Source: Pseudopelobacter sp964601865 | GTDB taxonomy: Bacteria > Desulfobacterota > Desulfuromonadia > Geobacterales > Pseudopelobacteraceae | DNA length: 17,638 bases | Assembly: GCA_964601865.1 (NCBI GenBank) | Contig: CAZRPI010000075.1 | Span: 1 to 17,638, forward strand | Direction: 5' to 3' | Shown: piece by piece, positions 1 through 7,232 of the stretch | Numbering within the stretch: position 1 is the first letter of the stretch | How the letters are laid out: every line of letters begins with the position of its first letter | The notes under the pieces: model-generated | Told to the model about the DNA's origin: nothing | The model's input: only the letters and a program-made list of their open reading frames with translations | Database searches by the model: none | Program-made: the position numbers and the translations under genes

Positions 1-733
1 TTGGTGAATCCGAGCAGAGGGAGAGCAGTTCTTCGCTGAATTCGTTCGGATCGATGGAGCCGATTCTGAGACGCTGAAGGCCGCTCCCGTCCAGTATGCG
101 CCGAATGAGGGCTACCAGGGAATCGGCCGGTGAGAGGTCCAGGCCATAGGCGCCGAGATGGATTCCGGTCAGCACGACTTCACGGAAACCACTGCCGATG
201 AGGGCGCTGATTCCGTTCAGTACCTCTCCGGGGGATACGCTCCTGCTTCTTCCTCGTGCGAACGGGACCACGCAATAGGCGCAGAAGGTGTTGCATCCGT
301 TCTGAACCTGGAGAAAGGCGCGGGTATGTTCGGCAAAACTGGTGAGGCGCAGGGGCTTGATCCCGGTTTCGGAGGAAACATCAGCGACCCGGTGCTCAAC
401 GGACTCTTCAACTAGAGAGCTGTCGAGCTTCTCTCTGTTCCCCAGCACCACGTCCACCTCGGGCATGCTGGCGAGTTCACCCGGAGAAACTTGGGCATAG
501 CAACCGGTGGCCACAATTCGGGCGCCGGGGTTCATGCGCCTGGCGCGTCTGATCAGACGACGGGTCTCGGCATCGGTCCTTGCGGTGACCGTGCAGGAAT
601 TGATGACATAGATATCGGCGGGTTCGGTGAATGGAACGATCGAATACCCGGCATTCCTGAACTGTTCAATCATTGCCGCCGATTCAAACTGATTGGTCTT
701 GCACCCCAGTGTTGCGATGGCTACGGTTTTCAT
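1..733 (-). CDS. mtaB: tRNA (N6-L-threonylcarbamoyladenosine(37)-C2)-methylthiotransferase MtaB, C-terminus cut by the window
   Basis: Radical-SAM enzyme that adds a methylthio group to t6A37 of ANN-decoding tRNAs in the cytoplasm. The first 244 residues are readable from ATG at 733 down to the window edge. The N-terminal MTTase domain has its three cluster cysteines, C11 (LGCKTN), C47 (NSCTVT) and C78 (TGCYA). The radical-SAM motif CNTFCAYC gives C147, C151 and C154. Family members are about 430 residues with a C-terminal TRAM domain, so roughly the last 190 residues lie outside the window. The LGCKTNQFE N-terminus and CAYCVVPFARG core favour MtaB over MiaB or RimO. A purine-rich GGAGGGGG lies upstream (747-754 on the plus strand), but at a long 13-nt spacing. 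The gene begins 57 nt after the DUF748 gene on the same strand with no terminator between, so co-transcription is likely. Confidence 0.93.
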   Translation of the reverse strand, partial: MKTVAIATLGCKTNQFESAAMIEQFRNAGYSIVPFTEPADIYVINSCTVTARTDAETRRLIRRARRMNPGARIVATGCYAQVSPGELASMPEVDVVLGNREKLDSSLVEESVEHRVADVSSETGIKPLRLTSFAEHTRAFLQVQNGCNTFCAYCVVPFARGRSRSVSPGEVLNGISALIGSGFREVVLTGIHLGAYGLDLSPADSLVALIRRILDGSGLQRLRIGSIDPNEFSEELLSLCSDSP

Positions 734-790
734 GCCGCGAACGGTTCCCCCTCCGGTCCGTACCATATCCAGGGCGAATGCATGGTTTGG

Positions 791-3700
791 TTATGGCGCA
801 ATGGCATTCAGTTCAACCCTGCTTCCGGATTGGTCACTCTTTTCGGGCGCCTTATGTATGTTGTCCTTTTTCAGGAAGATACGTTCGGCCGGTATTGAGC
901 ATTTTCCTACCAGGTAATTCATGACCTCCGCTGAGCGTTCCTGGGCCAGCGACTGCAGGTCGTTGTCGCTCACCACAGTGTTGGTGATGATCAGTTTTTT
1001 TATTTCGCTGTCGGGAAGTTCCTTCACGAAGCCGAACATGTTTCTCGGCTTGGGGAACTTCTCCTTTTTGTAAACGAGCTTGAGGTATTTTGAGTATTCT
1101 TCCGGCAGAACCTTCAGGGGCGCGGATGCCTTTCCTTCAGCTGACTGGCGCTCCCTGGCAAGGGCAAGTTTCTTCTCGTTAAGCATCTTCCGGTTCAGTG
1201 ATTCGGAGCGGTAACCCTCGATATCCCTTTCCCGGTCCACGTAACCCCGCAGTTCTATCTTCAGGGCGGGACGGTCTTTCAGCGCCTTTGCCAGCGTGTC
1301 CAGTTTCTGCTCTTCCTGATGCGGCAGTACGCTCGTCCCCTGGGGAAACTGGATCGAGCTCAGATCCGCTCCTCCCCCGAACATGGACGAGAGCAGCGAC
1401 AGGGGTGATGTGGCCGCCTTTACCAGCAGGTTCCTGAGCACCTGAAAGACCAGTCTCCATATGCTGAATTTTGGATCATCCGTGCGTCCCGTGACCGGAA
1501 TATCCAGATGAATCTCACCCTTCCGGTCCTTGAGGAGTGCCAGGCCCAGTTTGACCGGCAGACTGGTTGCCTGTTTGCTCTCCACCCTGTTGCCGAAAGT
1601 GAACTGATCGATAAAGATCCTGTTCTGCGAACTCAGCTGCTTCTTCTCGATGTGGTACATGAGGTCAAGGAACAGTTTGCCCTTTTCAACGGTATAGCCC
1701 AGGTAGGTGCCCGAGTAGGGGGTAACCGGCGAGAGTTCGATGTCCTTGAAGGATATCTTGAGATCCACGAACAGATCGTCGCGCAACGGGTTGATTTTTC
1801 CGGTAATCAGGAGCGGTGAGTGGTTTTCCAGGTTACCGCGCAGATCCACGTCGGCAAATTTCGACTCTTCCGATGACATCCCGCTGACACGGCCGCCCAG
1901 ATTGTAGAAGGTAGTGGAAAATTTCTGGGGCAGATGGTTGTCGGAAAAGGCGAGGGTTCCCCCCTGGATGGTTATGGCGCCGATGCTGATCTGGGGCTTT
2001 GCCGCTCCGGCGGCCTGGTTCCGGGGGGGAGACGGGGCGACCGCTGAAGGAACAGCAGGAGCTTGTTTTGCTGAAGGAGCGGCAGGCTGCGCCGTTGCGG
2101 CGGGTGCGCCGTCCGGCTTTTCAACGAGGTTTTGCAGGTTCAGGGTTCCGTCCTTGAGGATGATGATGCGCGAGTATAGGCCATTCAGGGCGATCTGGCG
2201 GACGGACAGGGTGAAAGGTTCCAGTTTTCCCTGGAATTCGCCCAGTTGCAGACTTTCCCACTTCAGGAGATCCTCTTCGGAAACGGTGTCGATGCTGTGG
2301 AAGGAACGGACACCGGCGCTCCCCCTGAAGGTGCCCTGGGGTTTGCCGTTTTTCAATGCAACGTCCACCCTGAGGTTTGTGTCCAGATATCCGTTCAGAA
2401 TGTCAACATTCAGGTTGTCGGGAAAATAGTCCTCGAAGTCCCTGATCGGCAGGCGTCCGACCCGGAGGTTTCCCCTGTAGCGGAAGGGTAGCGGTGTTAT
2501 TTCTCCGTTGGCCCTGAGCGGGGTTTTTTTCCCGAAGATTGCGCTGAAGCCGAGTTGAGCGGGAGTGAATTTGGGGCCATTCAGGTTGACCAGGGAGATG
2601 GTGCTGTTTCTGAGGGTAAAACGGGGGCTCCCTTCGCGGCTTCTGTCCGTGAAGGCCAGATTCAATCCGTCCGTCCGGAACTGCTTCAGGTGGTATTTGA
2701 GTTGAGGTGAAGGGGACTTGGTGGCAATTTGTTTACGCTTTGGTTGAGGCTTTTCGGTCGTTGCGGGCGTTGGCGTTTTGAGGAGGGAAAGCAGTGAAAT
2801 CTGTCCATTCTGCTCGCGGGATACGGCTATGTTGCCCTTCGAGAGTTTGACCAGGGCAATGTCAAGTCTGTTTTCTTTCTGCTTGAACGTCATGTCGCTG
2901 ACGCTGAAATGCGACAGAGCCACGCCATCTTTCTTGCCGTAACGTGTGGAGAGGTCCCTCAGGTCCAGGCCGCCGTGTTCCGCAATCAGACCGTTTTCCG
3001 GAGTGTAGCTGACGTCACCGGTGAGGTCCAGCACTCCCTTGACCGGCGCCGTCAGATAGCTTGCCATGTACGGCCACCCCTTCTGGAGTTTCAGGCCTGC
3101 CAGCTTGGTTGATGCTTTAGCCGCCAGGGGCGAGAGTGAAAAGTCGCCGCTGGAAGTCAGCTTTGCGTCGTTATCAACCAGCAGGGAAAGTTCGTATTTT
3201 GCCGATGCCTTGGGGGCGTTGCTGACGTTCTTCAGCGAAACGGAGATGTCGGACAATGAGCCTCTGAAACCTTCTCTGGGGAGGGCATCACTGAAATGGA
3301 CGCTGCTCTTCGTGATTGCCAGGGAAGATATCATGAGCGATGGCTGGGGAACGCCCCCCGGTTTGTCCGCCCTGGCCTTACCCGATTCTTCGTGCCTGGC
3401 TTCAGGTATCAGACTGCTGTACATCCACCGACCGCGCCCGTCGCGGCTTACGAACAGCTCGGCACCATTGAGTCTGATGGCGTCAAAGGTGAAGAGCTTC
3501 GCAAAAATCTCCAGGTTCGATATATTGACGGCAAACTGGGGCAATTTGACCAGGGGTTGACCGTTGTTCATGTTTATAATGACGTCGTCCAGTCTTACCA
3601 GTCCCCTGATGCTCAACTCGGGTTTTTTGTCCGAGTACACCCGGTACCTGAGATCCGTATCGATGGTCAGCTTGCCTCTGGCGAGCCGGGCCGGAGGCTT

Positions 3701-4414
3701 CTGGGGTGAATATGCCGCCAGTTCGGGGAGGTCCAGTTGCCTCAGTGTGATTCGGACCGAGGTCTCCATTGACCTGCTGAGCGGCTTCATCTTGCCCGCG
3801 AAACTGAAAGGAGCACCGTTGACTACGGCGGATATTTTCGGATCGGTGTACTTCTCCACCAGATAGGGGATGTTACTGATGAAGGGAACCCCGATTTCCA
3901 GGTTGCGCACGGTATGTTTGCGACCGCCGTCAACCGCCAGGTCATTGAAGTCGACCGACCCTCTCTTGATCACGATGTTGTTTATTGAGTAGCGGGTTTC
4001 CCTTTCCTCTTTTGGCTTAGGCTTTTCCTTGGACTTGAGCCGCTCCATGATATCCGTGAAGTTGTAGCTGTTCGGCCCCTTGCGGATGATGTTAATGGCG
4101 GGATTGTCAATGGTTACTGCGGAGACGATCAGCGCACGCTTGAAGATCGACAGGGGACTGAGGGAAGCTCTGACGCTGCCGACACTGATGAAAGGACCGC
4201 CTCCCCGCTCCTCCATGGCAAATCCGCCGGCGGTGACGGTCATGGTCAGGGGGTTGAATGTGAGTGACTGCAGAGTTGTTTTGCGGCCGGTGAGCTGCCC
4301 TATTTCCTGTGACACCCTCGTTCTCATGACTACGGGCAGTATCGCCATGATGAGAAGCATCAAAGCCACGAAAATGCCGATTGAGATCAGAATGTTTTTT
4401 TTCTTTGGTAACAT
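791..4414 (-). CDS. DUF748 family (AsmA/TamB-like) membrane-anchored periplasmic protein, 1207 aa
   Basis: Large envelope protein with no assigned enzymatic reaction. An N-terminal basic stretch (MLPKKKN) and hydrophobic segment at about residues 8-30 form an uncleaved membrane anchor. The rest is probably periplasmic and rich in beta-strand repeats, as in AsmA-like proteins. Residues about 35-200 resemble the AsmA-type N-terminal module. A Pro/Ala-rich linker at about 767-806 separates it from the DUF748 core, clearest at about 906-1007 (GYTVEKGKLFLDL, DIPVTGRTDDPKFS). The C-terminus, about 1029-1205, has pieces like an OmpA domain (LKIELRGYVD, then RSAEVMNYLVGKCSIPAERI), separated by about 90 residues. 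The only cysteine is C1172. AsmA-like proteins are linked to phospholipid transport between membranes; applying that here is inference. The SD is weak (GAGA about 8 nt before ATG). It is transcribed divergently from cimA and upstream of mtaB. Confidence 0.85.
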   Translation of the reverse strand: MLPKKKNILISIGIFVALMLLIMAILPVVMRTRVSQEIGQLTGRKTTLQSLTFNPLTMTVTAGGFAMEERGGGPFISVGSVRASLSPLSIFKRALIVSAVTIDNPAINIIRKGPNSYNFTDIMERLKSKEKPKPKEERETRYSINNIVIKRGSVDFNDLAVDGGRKHTVRNLEIGVPFISNIPYLVEKYTDPKISAVVNGAPFSFAGKMKPLSRSMETSVRITLRQLDLPELAAYSPQKPPARLARGKLTIDTDLRYRVYSDKKPELSIRGLVRLDDVIINMNNGQPLVKLPQFAVNISNLEIFAKLFTFDAIRLNGAELFVSRDGRGRWMYSSLIPEARHEESGKARADKPGGVPQPSLMISSLAITKSSVHFSDALPREGFRGSLSDISVSLKNVSNAPKASAKYELSLLVDNDAKLTSSGDFSLSPLAAKASTKLAGLKLQKGWPYMASYLTAPVKGVLDLTGDVSYTPENGLIAEHGGLDLRDLSTRYGKKDGVALSHFSVSDMTFKQKENRLDIALVKLSKGNIAVSREQNGQISLLSLLKTPTPATTEKPQPKRKQIATKSPSPQLKYHLKQFRTDGLNLAFTDRSREGSPRFTLRNSTISLVNLNGPKFTPAQLGFSAIFGKKTPLRANGEITPLPFRYRGNLRVGRLPIRDFEDYFPDNLNVDILNGYLDTNLRVDVALKNGKPQGTFRGSAGVRSFHSIDTVSEEDLLKWESLQLGEFQGKLEPFTLSVRQIALNGLYSRIIILKDGTLNLQNLVEKPDGAPAATAQPAAPSAKQAPAVPSAVAPSPPRNQAAGAAKPQISIGAITIQGGTLAFSDNHLPQKFSTTFYNLGGRVSGMSSEESKFADVDLRGNLENHSPLLITGKINPLRDDLFVDLKISFKDIELSPVTPYSGTYLGYTVEKGKLFLDLMYHIEKKQLSSQNRIFIDQFTFGNRVESKQATSLPVKLGLALLKDRKGEIHLDIPVTGRTDDPKFSIWRLVFQVLRNLLVKAATSPLSLLSSMFGGGADLSSIQFPQGTSVLPHQEEQKLDTLAKALKDRPALKIELRGYVDRERDIEGYRSESLNRKMLNEKKLALARERQSAEGKASAPLKVLPEEYSKYLKLVYKKEKFPKPRNMFGFVKELPDSEIKKLIITNTVVSDNDLQSLAQERSAEVMNYLVGKCSIPAERIFLKKDNIHKAPEKSDQSGSRVELNAIAP

Positions 4415-4488
4415 GGCGGTCTCGTTGTTAACATAGAATGGTCTGGTGCAGTGTGTAATGAACGCAGAATGTACCCTGTGTGCCGTTT

Positions 4489-4517
4489 CTTATAAAAAGG
4501 TATACTACAAAATTCAC
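4489..4517 (-). promoter_or_regulatory. Candidate promoter for the DUF748-mtaB operon
   Basis: Read on the minus strand, GTGAAT (4517-4512) and TATAAG (4494-4489) are 17 nt apart. The -10 box matches consensus at 5 of 6 positions, the -35 at only 3 of 6. It would give a leader of about 65-70 nt before the ATG at 4414. It is the best minus-strand candidate in the gap, but the -35 is weak. Confidence 0.35.
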
Positions 4518-4551
4518 GGGGCGTAGGAACGTTTTTTGTTAATATGTTCGT

Positions 4552-4581
4552 TTGACTCTCAAATAATGACTGCCCGATACG
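4552..4581 (+). promoter_or_regulatory. Candidate promoter for cimA
   Basis: TTGACT (4552-4557) is followed after 18 nt by GATACG (4576-4581). The -35 matches 5 of 6 consensus bases, the -10 only 3 of 6. Transcription would begin near 4588 and give a leader of about 110 nt. The same hexamers at the same spacing recur before the ComEA-like gene at 6281-6310. Confidence 0.4.
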
Positions 4582-4642
4582 TTCTGTCCGCGTGCGCTCC
4601 GCTTTTTGTTGAAAAAATGCCTTGGAGCGGATAAAAACCCTG

Positions 4643-4705
4643 ATGAAAGAATTTTTTTGCTCTCTCGGAAGGTCCGATCGAGAGATCAGGAGGTTAATTT
4701 GGTAA
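4643..4705 (+). promoter_or_regulatory. cimA leader: hairpin next to the SD, and a 20-codon upstream ORF overlapping the start
   Basis: A perfect 7-bp inverted repeat, TCTCTCG (4661-4667) and CGAGAGA (4679-4685), ends 2 nt before AGGAGG (4688-4693), the cimA SD. A 20-codon ORF begins at ATG 4643, passes through the hairpin and the SD, and stops at 4703-4705, overlapping the TTG start at 4699. It has no good SD of its own; GGAGCGG at 4624-4630 is 12 nt away. The structure could modulate access to the SD, but this is inference from position alone. Confidence 0.35.
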
Positions 4706-6261
4706 AACTGTACGATACGATACTTCGCGATGGTACCCAGGCGGAAAATATTTCGTTTCTCCTTGAAGACAAGATCAGGATCGCCCACCGGCTCGACGAA
4801 CTGGGGATTCATTACATCGAGGGTGGCTGGCCGGGAAGCAATCCCAAGGATGTGGCTTTCTTCAAGGAAATCAAGAAGGAAAAGCTGGGTCAGGCCAGAA
4901 TCGCCGCTTTCGGTTCAACGCGCCGCGCCAGGGTCGCGCCGGAAAAGGACAACAATCTTAGAACCCTGCTGGCTGCTGAGCCGGATGTCATTACCATTTT
5001 CGGCAAATGCTGGGATTTGCACGTTAATGAAGCGCTGCGCATCTCACTGGATGAAAACCTGGAGTTGATTTTTGATTCCCTTGAGTATCTGAAAAAGCAT
5101 AGCGGCGAGGTGTTTTTCGATGCCGAACATTTCTTCGACGGCTACAAGGCAAATCCCGACTATGCCATCCGGGCCCTTCTTGCCGCCGAGCAGGCCAAGG
5201 TGGACTGCATCGTCCTGTGCGACACAAACGGCGGAACGCTCCCCTTCGAACTGGCTGAAATCATTAAAAACGTTCGGAAGAGAATTAAAGTCCCTCTGGG
5301 CATCCATACCCACAACGATTCCGAATGCGCCGTGGCCAACGCCCTCCAGGCCGTCGATTCGGGTGCCGTTCAGGTTCAGGGCACCATCAACGGTTTCGGA
5401 GAACGTTGTGGGAACGCCAATCTCTGCTCGATTATTCCCTCCCTGCAGTTGAAGATGAAGCGTCAGTGCATGACTCCGGAGCAGCTTCGGAATCTTCATG
5501 ATGTCTCTCGTTTCGTTTATGAGCTGGCCAACATCTCTCCCGACATCCGCCAGCCGTTCGTGGGCAACTCCGCCTTCGCCCACAAGGGAGGAGTGCATGT
5601 CAGCGCGATTGAGCGCAACCCGGAGACGTACGAACATATCCGTCCGGAGCTGGTGGGCAACCGCACCCGCATACTGGTCTCCGACCTTTCCGGTCGATCC
5701 AATATCCTGGCCAAGGCGCGGGAGTTTAACATAAATCTGGACAGCAAGGACCCGCTGGCCCTGGAGATTCTTGACAACATCAAGGCGATGGAACACCGCG
5801 GTTACCAGTTCGAGGGGGCGGACGCATCCTTCGAGCTGTTGATGAAAAAGGCGTTGGGAAGCCACCGAAAATTCTTCCAGATTATGGGGTTCAGGGTGCT
5901 GGACGAGAAACGGGGCGAAGACCAGCGTCCCACGTCGGAAGCCACCATCAAGGTGAAGGTGGGGGGCAAGATCGAACATACCGCGGCCGAGGGAAGCGGG
6001 CCGGTAAATGCCCTGGACAACGCCATTCGCAAGGCGCTGGAAAAGTTCTTCCCCAGGCTGAAAGAGGTTAAACTGCTGGATTACAGGGTACGCGTTCTTC
6101 CAGCTGGCCAGGGTACCGCCTCGTCCACCCGGGTGTTGATCGAATCCGGCGACAAGCACAACCGCTGGGGTACCGTGGGGGTTTCCGACAACATCATCGA
6201 TGCATCCTATCTGGCATTGATCGACAGCCTGGATTTCAAACTGCACAAGCTGGAAGAATGA
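4699..6261 (+). CDS. cimA: (R)-citramalate synthase CimA, 520 aa, TTG start
   Basis: Condenses pyruvate and acetyl-CoA to (R)-citramalate, the first step of the threonine-independent isoleucine route. The N-terminal HMGL/IPMS-type TIM barrel shows LYDTILRDGTQ (residues 4-14), metal-ligand residues D11, H203 and H205 (GIHTHND), and the NGFGERCGN motif (230-239). The linker-type sequence AFAHKGGVHVSA follows mid-protein. A C-terminal LeuA-type dimer/regulatory domain spans about 390-515, where the family binds isoleucine as feedback inhibitor. GEVFFDAEHFFDGYK (137-150) is typical of the long, about 520-residue CimA class rather than IPMS. The TTG at 4699 is chosen because AGGAGG (4688-4693) precedes it by 5 nt and family proteins begin near the KLYDTTLRDG motif. 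A frame extension to a TTG at 4606 has no SD and adds 31 unconserved residues. Confidence 0.94.
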   Translation: MVKLYDTILRDGTQAENISFLLEDKIRIAHRLDELGIHYIEGGWPGSNPKDVAFFKEIKKEKLGQARIAAFGSTRRARVAPEKDNNLRTLLAAEPDVITIFGKCWDLHVNEALRISLDENLELIFDSLEYLKKHSGEVFFDAEHFFDGYKANPDYAIRALLAAEQAKVDCIVLCDTNGGTLPFELAEIIKNVRKRIKVPLGIHTHNDSECAVANALQAVDSGAVQVQGTINGFGERCGNANLCSIIPSLQLKMKRQCMTPEQLRNLHDVSRFVYELANISPDIRQPFVGNSAFAHKGGVHVSAIERNPETYEHIRPELVGNRTRILVSDLSGRSNILAKAREFNINLDSKDPLALEILDNIKAMEHRGYQFEGADASFELLMKKALGSHRKFFQIMGFRVLDEKRGEDQRPTSEATIKVKVGGKIEHTAAEGSGPVNALDNAIRKALEKFFPRLKEVKLLDYRVRVLPAGQGTASSTRVLIESGDKHNRWGTVGVSDNIIDASYLALIDSLDFKLHKLEE

Positions 6262-6280
6262 AAATGATGTTTCAGGCGCT

Positions 6281-6310
6281 TTGACTGCAGTGAGGGAGTC
6301 AAACGATACG
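6281..6310 (+). promoter_or_regulatory. Candidate promoter for the ComEA-like gene, within an inverted repeat
   Basis: TTGACT (6281-6286), an 18-nt spacer and GATACG (6305-6310) lie in the 68-nt gap after cimA. The -35 is part of a perfect 7-bp inverted repeat, TTTGACT (6280-6286) with AGTCAAA (6297-6303), which could be an operator or a small hairpin. The -10 is only half-consensus. Confidence 0.35.
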
Positions 6311-6329
6311 CGCTGCCGGGGGCGATGGC

Positions 6330-6878
6330 ATGAATCGGCTGGTTCTCGTTCTTGTAGCTCTTGCGGTTGCTGTTCCCGCCCTGATCAAGAGCCGGCCGGG
6401 TGTTCATGAAACACCCGGGCCGGCTCTTTCTGTCCGTTCGTCCGGCAGAATTACGGTTTCCATTGCCGGAGATGTCAGGCATGCCGGGGTTTACGAGGTT
6501 GGCGCCAATTCTGTGGCGGATACCGTCATTATATTGGCTGAGCCGCTCCTGCCCCCCGAAAATCGTGAATTTGGCAGGGAAGGAAAACGGCGTCTTGCCA
6601 GTGGAACAGCTCTTCATCTTGCCCGCCGCACCGATGATTCGGTCGAAATATCAATAGGATCAATTTCGTCCGCACAGCGTATGATCCTTGGAATACCCCT
6701 GGATTTACAGAAAATGGATGCGCTTGATTTCGATCGTCTCCCCGGTATCGGACCGGTTCTGGCCGAAAGGATTGTGAGGTATCGTCAACATAATGGCGGA
6801 AAGTTGAGTGCCGCGGATCTTCTGGAGGTCGAGGGAATCGGTGAAAAAAAATACAGTGTTTTGAAAAAATACTTTTAA
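6330..6878 (+). CDS. ComEA-like SLBB and helix-hairpin-helix protein, 182 aa
   Basis: Probable extracytoplasmic DNA-binding protein of the ComEA type; the family helps uptake of double-stranded DNA. Residues 1-19 form a hydrophobic signal or anchor segment after MNR. An SLBB-like segment follows at about 41-100 (ITVSIAGDVRHAGVYEV). Tandem helix-hairpin-helix motifs form the C-terminus: LPGIGPVLAERIV (137-149) and VEGIGEKKYSVLKKY (167-181). The protein ends right after the second motif, as ComEA does. The ATG at 6330 is preceded by a GGGGG run (6318-6322). An overlapping ATG at 6325 is out of frame. Oddity: a near-perfect terminator-like inverted repeat (6387-6428) encodes residues 20-33, just after the signal segment. 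No other competence genes are in the window, so a role in natural transformation is inference. Confidence 0.85.
   Translation: MNRLVLVLVALAVAVPALIKSRPGVHETPGPALSVRSSGRITVSIAGDVRHAGVYEVGANSVADTVIILAEPLLPPENREFGREGKRRLASGTALHLARRTDDSVEISIGSISSAQRMILGIPLDLQKMDALDFDRLPGIGPVLAERIVRYRQHNGGKLSAADLLEVEGIGEKKYSVLKKYF
6387..6428 (+). repeat. Long GC-rich inverted repeat (terminator-like hairpin) inside the ComEA-like reading frame
   Basis: The left arm 6387-6404 and right arm 6410-6428 pair over 18 bp with a single bulged C and a 5-nt loop (6405-6409). Only CTTTC follows, so the U-tract is short. The stem is largely G and C. It starts 57 nt downstream of the ATG and 126 nt after the cimA stop. It could act as an imperfect cimA terminator or as an attenuator for the gene containing it. 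The opposite strand would form an equivalent hairpin. Confidence 0.75.
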
Positions 6879-6891
6879 CTGCCTGTATAAT
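6861..6891 (+). promoter_or_regulatory. Candidate promoter for the zinc-ribbon gene
   Basis: A perfect TATAAT (6886-6891) begins 7 nt after the ComEA-like stop codon. TTGAAA (6861-6866) lies 19 nt upstream, a long but usable spacing. The -35 overlaps the end of the preceding gene. The transcript would have a leader of about 120 nt before the zinc-ribbon start. Confidence 0.5.
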
Positions 6892-6961
6892 CGTTGTTAA
6901 TTTGGCGCTTCGTGGTGAAACTCATGTCTGGAATGAAGTTGTGGCATGCCAATTGAATTAT

Positions 6962-6983
6962 GGAGGATAACATTATGATTTAA
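6962..6983 (+). other. Minimal ORF (Met-Ile-stop) with its own Shine-Dalgarno sequence
   Basis: GGAGG (6962-6966) lies 8 nt before ATG ATT TAA (6975-6983). The zinc-ribbon gene 43 nt downstream has the same arrangement: GGAGG (7005-7009), 8 nt, ATG ATT. Both copies share GGAGGAT, five unmatched bases, then TATGATTT. It looks like a duplicated translation-initiation region in which the upstream copy stops after two codons. Confidence 0.5.
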
Positions 6984-7017
6984 TGTAAACAACATCACAA
7001 AAAAGGAGGATTGAGTT

Positions 7018-7173
7018 ATGATTTGTCCACGATGCAAGGGTCGCATGTTTTCCGAGACATACTATGATTTCGTCCGTTCCTTTGATGCCTGGAGATGCAC
7101 CTGTTGCGGGGAGATGCTGGACTCCACGATACTGGTGAACAGGGCCCGTAACAACAATACCCATATCGGCTGA
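7018..7173 (+). CDS. Small zinc-ribbon protein, 51 aa
   Basis: A 51-residue protein with two paired-cysteine knuckles, MICPRCKG (C3, C6) and RCTCCGEM (C27, C30, with C29 between). This is the usual CxxC-x20-CxxC layout of a single zinc ribbon. Similar 45-60-residue proteins are common in Geobacter-type genomes without a known function; that is recalled knowledge, not a search. Its own promoter candidate (6861-6891), a strong SD (GGAGG 7005-7009, 8 nt before ATG) and an intrinsic terminator at 7199-7230 support a real monocistronic gene. A role in binding nucleic acid or protein is only a guess. The aromatic and acidic stretch between knuckles (FSETYYDFVRSFDAW) and the RNNNTHIG tail give no further clue. 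Confidence 0.8.
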   Translation: MICPRCKGRMFSETYYDFVRSFDAWRCTCCGEMLDSTILVNRARNNNTHIG

Positions 7174-7198
7174 TTTCTGTTCCATATACACCGTACAG

Positions 7199-7230
7199 AA
7201 GGGAAACCCTGAAAAGAGGTTTCCCTTTTT
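7199..7230 (+). terminator. Intrinsic terminator after the zinc-ribbon gene
   Basis: Stem GGGAAACC (7201-7208) with GGTTTCCC (7218-7225), a 9-nt loop and TTTTT (7226-7230). Two A-U pairs can extend the base. It lies 25 nt after the zinc-ribbon stop and separates it from rph. Confidence 0.88.
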
Positions 7231-7232
7231 GT

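Noticed and set aside
9..924. Plus-strand open frames over the mtaB and DUF748 genes
   Set aside because: They lie antisense to well-supported genes and have no family features.
4606..4698. In-frame upstream extension of cimA to a TTG at 4606
   Set aside because: It has no SD and adds 31 unconserved residues, while TTG 4699 has AGGAGG at 5 nt and fits the family N-terminus.
4415..4698. T-box, riboswitch or non-coding RNA gene in the 284-nt divergent gap
   Set aside because: No T-box UGGN motif with specifier stem or known aptamer core is visible; only promoter candidates and the small SD-adjacent stem can be supported.
5044..6246. 400-codon open frame on the minus strand across cimA
   Set aside because: It is a shadow of cimA with no SD and no recognisable domain; high third-position GC commonly opens such frames.
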